Both the position numbers and the translations under genes were made by a program. Of a DNA stretch of 37,146 nt, positions 32,069 to 37,146 are shown in pieces (position 1 is the stretch's first letter; each line of letters starts with the position of its first letter). Below the pieces are notes generated by a model, which was not told the origin of the DNA, made no database searches, and saw only the letters and a program-made list of their open reading frames with translations. Origin of the DNA: Candidatus Pacearchaeota archaeon CG06_land_8_20_14_3_00_35_12 (GTDB taxonomy: Archaea > Nanobdellota > Nanobdellia > Pacearchaeales > PEVX01); NCBI GenBank assembly GCA_002780285.1, contig PEVX01000017.1:1-37146 (forward strand). The letters run 5' to 3'.

Positions 32069-33589
32069 ATGGCTAAAAATAAATATTCTGACAATTTAAG
32101 AAATCGCGCAGCTAGTAATAGTTTCTATACTATTCTCACAAGCATAATAAATAAAATTGGTGCTGTTATCTTTACAATAATTGTTGCACGAATCTTGCAA
32201 CCAACTCTTTTTGGAGTATATGGACTTGCAACAGCAACAGTTGCAATTTTTCTTTCTTTTGCAGATTTAGGCATAAACGCCTCTTTGATAAGATACTCTG
32301 CCTATGCTTTTGAAAAAAGCAAGCGAAAAGTAGCCTCTTATTTTCAATATCTCTTAAAAATAAAATCCCTTCTCATAATCATACTCTCAATTTTGCTAAT
32401 TATTCTTGCAAAACCAATATCTGAACTTGTTTTTCATAAAGCTATCTTGTTCTGGCCATTGATTTTATGTTCTTTGTATCTCATTACATCTTCATTTCTT
32501 GATTTTATCTGTTCAATTTTTTATAGTCTTGGCAAAGTGAGATATGTTGCAATTAGAGAGATTATTGCTCAGGTTGGGAGAATCCTGATTTTCTTGCTCT
32601 TGGCCTTTTTTCTGCTAAAATCCTTTCTAGTTATTGACGCCTTATTGGCGATATCCCTCGCTTTTTTATTTGCTGCCATTTTTTTAGTTTTTGTCTTATT
32701 TAAAAAATATCATTTTTTGTTTGAGCGAACTGGAAAATTAAATTCTGCTGAAAAAAGGGTTCTTTTTTCCTTCATATTTATTCTTGCAATTGGCGGAATT
32801 TTTGGAATTTTTAATAGTTCAGTAGATACCTTACTTCTCGGCATTTTCCTGCAAGATACTGCTAATATAGGACTCTATCGCTCTGCATTGTTGATTACCT
32901 CAAGCGCAGTGGGCATAATCGCGCTTGGAAATGTTTTTCTTCCAATATTTACTCAACTAAAAGGCATTCAACTTTCAAAATCTTTTGAAAAATTATTCAA
33001 TTATTGCATCATTCTTTCATTTCCAATCGCTTTTGGTATTGCAATGATTTCAACAGCTATAATGACTTTGATTTATGGCATAACTTACAGTTCCGCAGCA
33101 ATCCTCTTGTCAATAACTGCATTTACAATAATTCCGTCAACGCTTTCATCAATTTTTGGATTGCTTTTTTTTGCAAAAGGAAAACCGCTGAAACCAACCA
33201 TTATAGTAATAATTGCAACAGGAATAAACACTCTGCTAAATTTATTTTTAATAACTCTGTTGCTTAAACAAAGTGAATTCTTAGCTACAATAGGTGCAGC
33301 AATTGCAATTACAATCAATAGCTATCTTTCTTTAGTCTTTATGGCAATGTTGACTAAAAAAGAATTTAATATTAAGATTAAAAAAACCACTTTTGTTAAG
33401 GTTTTATTTTCATGCCTGATTATGGTTTTTATCTTATTTTTATTCTCTATATTTTTTAAACAAATTTCTCCTCTAAATTTGATATTAGAGATGATTCTTG
33501 GCCTAGCGACATATATTGGAATAATGCTTTTATTAAAAGGCATTAAAAAAGAAGATTTTGAATTAATTAAACGAATGATTAAAAAATGA
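32069..33589 (+). CDS. Oligosaccharide flippase (Wzx/MOP superfamily)
   Basis: SFYTILTSIINKIGAVIFTIIVARILQPTLFGVYGLATATVAIFLSFADLGINASLIRY; ~12-14 TM. Confidence 0.9.
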   Translation: MAKNKYSDNLRNRAASNSFYTILTSIINKIGAVIFTIIVARILQPTLFGVYGLATATVAIFLSFADLGINASLIRYSAYAFEKSKRKVASYFQYLLKIKSLLIIILSILLIILAKPISELVFHKAILFWPLILCSLYLITSSFLDFICSIFYSLGKVRYVAIREIIAQVGRILIFLLLAFFLLKSFLVIDALLAISLAFLFAAIFLVFVLFKKYHFLFERTGKLNSAEKRVLFSFIFILAIGGIFGIFNSSVDTLLLGIFLQDTANIGLYRSALLITSSAVGIIALGNVFLPIFTQLKGIQLSKSFEKLFNYCIILSFPIAFGIAMISTAIMTLIYGITYSSAAILLSITAFTIIPSTLSSIFGLLFFAKGKPLKPTIIVIIATGINTLLNLFLITLLLKQSEFLATIGAAIAITINSYLSLVFMAMLTKKEFNIKIKKTTFVKVLFSCLIMVFILFLFSIFFKQISPLNLILEMILGLATYIGIMLLLKGIKKEDFELIKRMIKK

Positions 33590-34035
33590 AAATTTGCATA
33601 GCATCATCTGCAGGAGGACATTTATCTGAAAGCTTAAAGCTTCTGCCAATTTTGAAAGGGCACAATGTTTTTTTCTTTACTTTTCATTCAAAACACATTG
33701 GAAATTCTATCCTAGGACATAAAGTCTATTATACTGTTGATCCAAAACGCAACATAATAAAATTTTTCAATGTTTTTTCAGATAGTTTTAAGGTATTTGG
33801 GAGGGAAAATCCAGATTTAATTATCTCTACAGGAGCCAATGTGGCAGTTCCAATATCTCTTATCGGAAAATGTAATGGGAAGAAATTAATTCATATTGAA
33901 TGCGGAGCACAGGTTAATACTCCCTCTTTAACAGGAAGAGTCCTTTATCCATTTGCAGACCTTTTTATTGTTAGATGGAGAGCATTGCTTCAAAAATATG
34001 GAAAAAAAGCAATTTATGGGGGGTTGTCAATATGA
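33586..34035 (+). CDS. Alg14/PssD-like glycosyltransferase subunit
   Basis: ICIASSAGGHLSESLKLLPIL..., ENPDLIISTGANVAVPISLIGK, LIHIECGAQVNTPSLTGRVLYPFADLFIVRW. Confidence 0.9.
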   Translation: MKICIASSAGGHLSESLKLLPILKGHNVFFFTFHSKHIGNSILGHKVYYTVDPKRNIIKFFNVFSDSFKVFGRENPDLIISTGANVAVPISLIGKCNGKKLIHIECGAQVNTPSLTGRVLYPFADLFIVRWRALLQKYGKKAIYGGLSI

Positions 34036-34511
34036 TCCTTGTAACAGTTGGAGCTTCTAGGCAATTTGATAGACTGATAGAATCAGTTGATAAATTAATT
34101 GCAGAAGGCATTATCAAAGAAAAAGTGATTATGCAGATAAATAATGGAAAATATATTCCTAAGAATGCTAAATGGTTCAGATTTAAAAAACAAGACAATT
34201 TAATTAAACTTGCAAAAAAAGCGAGGTTTTTGATTGTTCACGGCGGAATTGGAAGTGTGGGGCTTGCAATCTCATTACGAAAAAAAGCAATTGCTGTTCC
34301 AAGACTTAAAAAGTTCGATGAAGCGATAAATGATCATCAATTTCAAATCATAAAAGAATTTGCAAAGGAAAAAAAAATTATTCCCTCTTATGAAGTTGCT
34401 GATTTAAAGGAAGCTATTGGAAAAATAAAAACATTTAAACCAAATTTTACAAAAGAAGAAAATAAACTACGGGGATTAATACTGCAATTTATTGCTAAAA
34501 TGCAAAAATGA
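34032..34511 (+). CDS. Alg13/PssE-like glycosyltransferase subunit (start revised from track 33975)
   Basis: MILVTVGASRQFDRLIESVDKLI...FLIVHGGIGSVGLAISLRKKAIAVPRLKKFDEAINDHQ; ATG overlaps the Alg14-like stop. Confidence 0.9.
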   Translation: MILVTVGASRQFDRLIESVDKLIAEGIIKEKVIMQINNGKYIPKNAKWFRFKKQDNLIKLAKKARFLIVHGGIGSVGLAISLRKKAIAVPRLKKFDEAINDHQFQIIKEFAKEKKIIPSYEVADLKEAIGKIKTFKPNFTKEENKLRGLILQFIAKMQK

Positions 34512-35227
34512 AACCAAAAATCTCAATTGTGATAGTAACCTTCAAAACAGATGACAAAGTGATGAATGCTTGCCTGAAAAGCATTTACTCTTCTTCGCTT
34601 AAATCAGTAGAATTGATAATTGTTAACAATAGCCCAAAAGAACTTTTACAAGGATTTAATCTTAAAAAAAGCACAAATCTTAGAATAATTCAAAATAACA
34701 AAAATTTGGGCTTTGGAAAAGCCAACAATCTGGGAATCAGGATTGCAAAAGGAAAATATATTCTTGTTTTAAATCCAGACATCATCCTCATGAAAAACAC
34801 CCTCTCTAAACTCTTCAATTTTATGGAAAAATTCAAAGATGCAAACATGGCGGGTTGTAAGCTTATTAATCCAATGACCAAAAAAATAGATGATTCTGCA
34901 AGAAAATTTCCAACTTTTGGCTCTCTTATTCTGAGAAGACTTGGTTTAAAAAAAGAAAAGGGTTATCCTCTAGCAACAATTAAGCAGCCATTAAAAGTTG
35001 ATTGGCTTTCCGGAGCATTTTTATTCATGCGTAAAAAATATTATTTTGATGAAAATTATTTTTTATATTTCGAGGATACTGATTTAAGCAGAAAAACTGG
35101 CAAGGTTTATTATTTGCCTCAAATAACAGCATTTCATCTCGGAAAAAGAATGAGCAGAAAAAATTTAAAATATTTATTGATACATTTAAGGAGCATGTTT
35201 TATTATTTTAAAAAATGGAAGACTTAA
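34508..35227 (+). CDS. Family 2 glycosyltransferase
   Basis: ISIVIVTFKTDDKVMNACLKSI...NKNLGFGKANNLGI...YILVLNPDIIL...WLSGAFLFMRKKYYFDENYFLYFEDTDLSRK. Confidence 0.93.
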   Translation: MKPKISIVIVTFKTDDKVMNACLKSIYSSSLKSVELIIVNNSPKELLQGFNLKKSTNLRIIQNNKNLGFGKANNLGIRIAKGKYILVLNPDIILMKNTLSKLFNFMEKFKDANMAGCKLINPMTKKIDDSARKFPTFGSLILRRLGLKKEKGYPLATIKQPLKVDWLSGAFLFMRKKYYFDENYFLYFEDTDLSRKTGKVYYLPQITAFHLGKRMSRKNLKYLLIHLRSMFYYFKKWKT

Positions 35228-35922
35228 TTTTAAATCCAGACCCTTTTGGATCTCATAATCAGATAATAAAGAGAATAACCCCCAATTCGATTATCCTTGA
35301 TGTCGGTTGTTCAAATGGGGCAATTGGAGAATTTTTAATTAAAAATAAAAAATGCAGGGTTTATGGCGTAGAACTTCTTAAAAATTCAGCCAATATCGCT
35401 TTGAAAAAAGGCTATGCAAAAGTTCTTATTAAAAATTTGAATCAGATTGATAACCTGCCATTCCCCCCAAAATTTTTTGATTTTATAATCTGCGCTGACG
35501 TTCTAGAACATTTAGAAAATCCGCTTAAAATGCTTAAGATTCTGAAACCTCATCTGAAAAAAAAAGGATTCATAATTGCTTCAATTCCAAATATTGCCAA
35601 TTGGTATTCGCGTTTAAGATTATTATTTGGAAACTGGGAATATGGTGGAGCAGGATTATTTGATGAAACCCACCTGCGCTTTTTTAATTTAAAAACAGCA
35701 AAACAGCTTTTCATTGCTGCAGATTTTAAAATTAATGAAATTGATTATACTTCAAATCTAAATCCTCAAACATTTGCATTAATATTCGAACAGCAAAAAT
35801 CTAAATCTTCATATTCTGCTTTGAAAAAAAAGATAATCCCTCTCTTAAAACTAAGATATAATTTAATGAGAATTTATCCAAGGCTATTTGCAATACAATT
35901 CATAATTAAGGCCCAAAATTAA
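35215..35922 (+). CDS. Class I SAM-dependent methyltransferase
   Basis: SIILDVGCSNGAIGEFLI motif I, FDFIICADVLEHLENPLKML. Confidence 0.9.
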   Translation: MEDLILNPDPFGSHNQIIKRITPNSIILDVGCSNGAIGEFLIKNKKCRVYGVELLKNSANIALKKGYAKVLIKNLNQIDNLPFPPKFFDFIICADVLEHLENPLKMLKILKPHLKKKGFIIASIPNIANWYSRLRLLFGNWEYGGAGLFDETHLRFFNLKTAKQLFIAADFKINEIDYTSNLNPQTFALIFEQQKSKSSYSALKKKIIPLLKLRYNLMRIYPRLFAIQFIIKAQN

Positions 35923-36912
35923 TTATAGAAAAGGTATGAGCACGATAAATGCAAGAATTGCTTCTGATATTAAAAGAGCATTAACCACATCTTTTTCATA
36001 AACTTTGTGACTTGGTTTTATTTTTTTTAAGAGCGCTATAAATACATGAGTTAAACTGTACATTTTTTTATAGGGCAATTCAAGACTATTGTCTTTCTTG
36101 GGTATTCCAAAGTTTTCAGCCTGAAACTTGATTCTAGCTTTTAGAAATCCTTCAATTATGAATGGGATGAAAAGAATTAGGGCTATTTTCTCCATATTTC
36201 CAAGAATTGCAAAACAGGAGATTAATGCGCCCATGCAGTAAGTTAGCGTATCTCCAGGAAAGACTTTTGAAGGATATTTATTGAAAACAAGAAAAGCAAG
36301 CAATGATGCGATAATTATTGCTGCAATCAAAGCAAGCCACACATTTCCATTTAAAAAAGCCACAATTCCCAAAGCTGCAAAAATAATTGAAGCAAATCCA
36401 GCTTCTAACCCATTGTATCCTGCAAGCAGATTAAATCCGTTTGTTGTGCCTACAATAGCTATTGGAATGATTACTAATGGATAAAGCAAGCCAAGTTCAA
36501 TGCCTGCCATATTACTAATCCCTGCATTAATTACAATCAACGGAATTGCTACAGGAATTGTTAACAAGATTTTTTGAATCTGTCTAATTCCTTTTTTCCA
36601 CCCCAATATATTATCTGTAAATCCAATTAATGCTGCGAAAAACATTGTTAATAATAATGCAAATGTTTCAATAAGATGAGTCATTGTTTGAAGAATAAAT
36701 GTTTTAAAGAAAACATACATAAGAATTGAAATTGTTATCCCAATAACAACCGCAATTCCTCCACCTTCTGCAACTATTGGTTTATTGTATTTATTCATAT
36801 CTCTGCCTTCAAGTTTATTTTTATGGGCAATGTTAATCCAAGATTTCGTGGCAATCAAAGTTACAAATACAGAAATTGCGATGCTCAAAATCAAGATTAT
36901 TATGTCAATCAT
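35923..36912 (-). CDS. UDP-GlcNAc:(poly)prenyl-phosphate GlcNAc-1-P transferase family (MraY/WecA/AglH-like; start revised from track 36975)
   Basis: KYNKPIVAEGGGIAVVIGI, GTTNGFNLLAGYNGLEAG, KVFPGDTLTYCMGALI; ATG at 36912 avoids overlap with the upstream ORF. Confidence 0.9.
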   Translation of the reverse strand: MIDIIILILSIAISVFVTLIATKSWINIAHKNKLEGRDMNKYNKPIVAEGGGIAVVIGITISILMYVFFKTFILQTMTHLIETFALLLTMFFAALIGFTDNILGWKKGIRQIQKILLTIPVAIPLIVINAGISNMAGIELGLLYPLVIIPIAIVGTTNGFNLLAGYNGLEAGFASIIFAALGIVAFLNGNVWLALIAAIIIASLLAFLVFNKYPSKVFPGDTLTYCMGALISCFAILGNMEKIALILFIPFIIEGFLKARIKFQAENFGIPKKDNSLELPYKKMYSLTHVFIALLKKIKPSHKVYEKDVVNALLISEAILAFIVLIPFL

Positions 36913-36913
36913 T

Positions 36914-37144
36914 TTACCAAAGTGCAAATGGAAGAGGACTTTCTTTTTGAAGATAATCTTCCCTGAGTTGTTCACTTATGCTGAAGTTTTCAGGATAATC
37001 TATTTTCCATATTTTTATTGGACCAAATACATTCGTATTATACATAACAAAATCCTCAATATTTAAATTATACATCGAATTTAATGAACTTATCAATGGG
37101 CTTTCTTCAGAATGAACCATTTTGAAATTAACAGATTCATTCAT
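36914..37144 (-). CDS. Hypothetical protein, possibly N-terminally truncated by window edge
   Basis: 76-aa ORF running to the window end; no recognised motif. Confidence 0.4.
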   Translation of the reverse strand: MNESVNFKMVHSEESPLISSLNSMYNLNIEDFVMYNTNVFGPIKIWKIDYPENFSISEQLREDYLQKESPLPFALW

Positions 37145-37146
37145 TA

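Noticed and set aside
33975-34031. N-terminal extension of the Alg13-like ORF
   Set aside because: Conserved Alg13 start MILVTVG is at 34032; the extension is an out-of-frame read of the Alg14-like gene end.

Overview
This is an AT-rich archaeal chromosomal segment. The gene content (PolD, Orc1/Cdc6, archaeal RNAP subunits, L18e/L21e, archaeal SecDF, AglH/Alg13/Alg14-like glycosylation genes) fits a DPANN-type archaeon, but that lineage call is inference. Left to right: (i) arginase-family protein, M16 peptidase, TyrRS, OB-fold protein and TctA-like permease; (ii) a replication module of PolD large subunit, PolD small subunit and Orc1/Cdc6, next to an AT-rich intergenic region with two inverted ORB-like motifs, a strong candidate for the chromosomal origin; (iii) PRC-barrel protein, SecB-like protein, NUDIX, tRNA-Ser, metallophosphoesterase and Lhr-type helicase; (iv) an accessory stretch (~16.0-20.5 kb) with two paralogous coiled-coil/linker/HTH proteins, one with a palindromic 12-bp iteron array inside its ORF and matching motifs in its promoter, plus a GC-rich non-coding island, zinc-knuckle HNH nuclease and XerA-like recombinase; (v) a ribosomal/RNAP operon (L21e, RpoF, DUF655, S13, S4, S11, RpoD, tRNA-Leu, L18e, L13, S9, RpoN), followed by structured non-coding DNA and an intron-containing tRNA-Leu; (vi) PIN protein, DRG/Obg-like GTPase with a K-to-R P-loop, tRNA-Arg, tRNA-Gly, SecF and a SecD carrying PDZ-like repeats; (vii) a glycan assembly cluster. 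The best candidate for something undescribed is the coiled-coil/HTH pair with the intragenic iteron array (16.4-18.3 kb). All calls come from reading sequence and motifs; no searches or folding programs were run.
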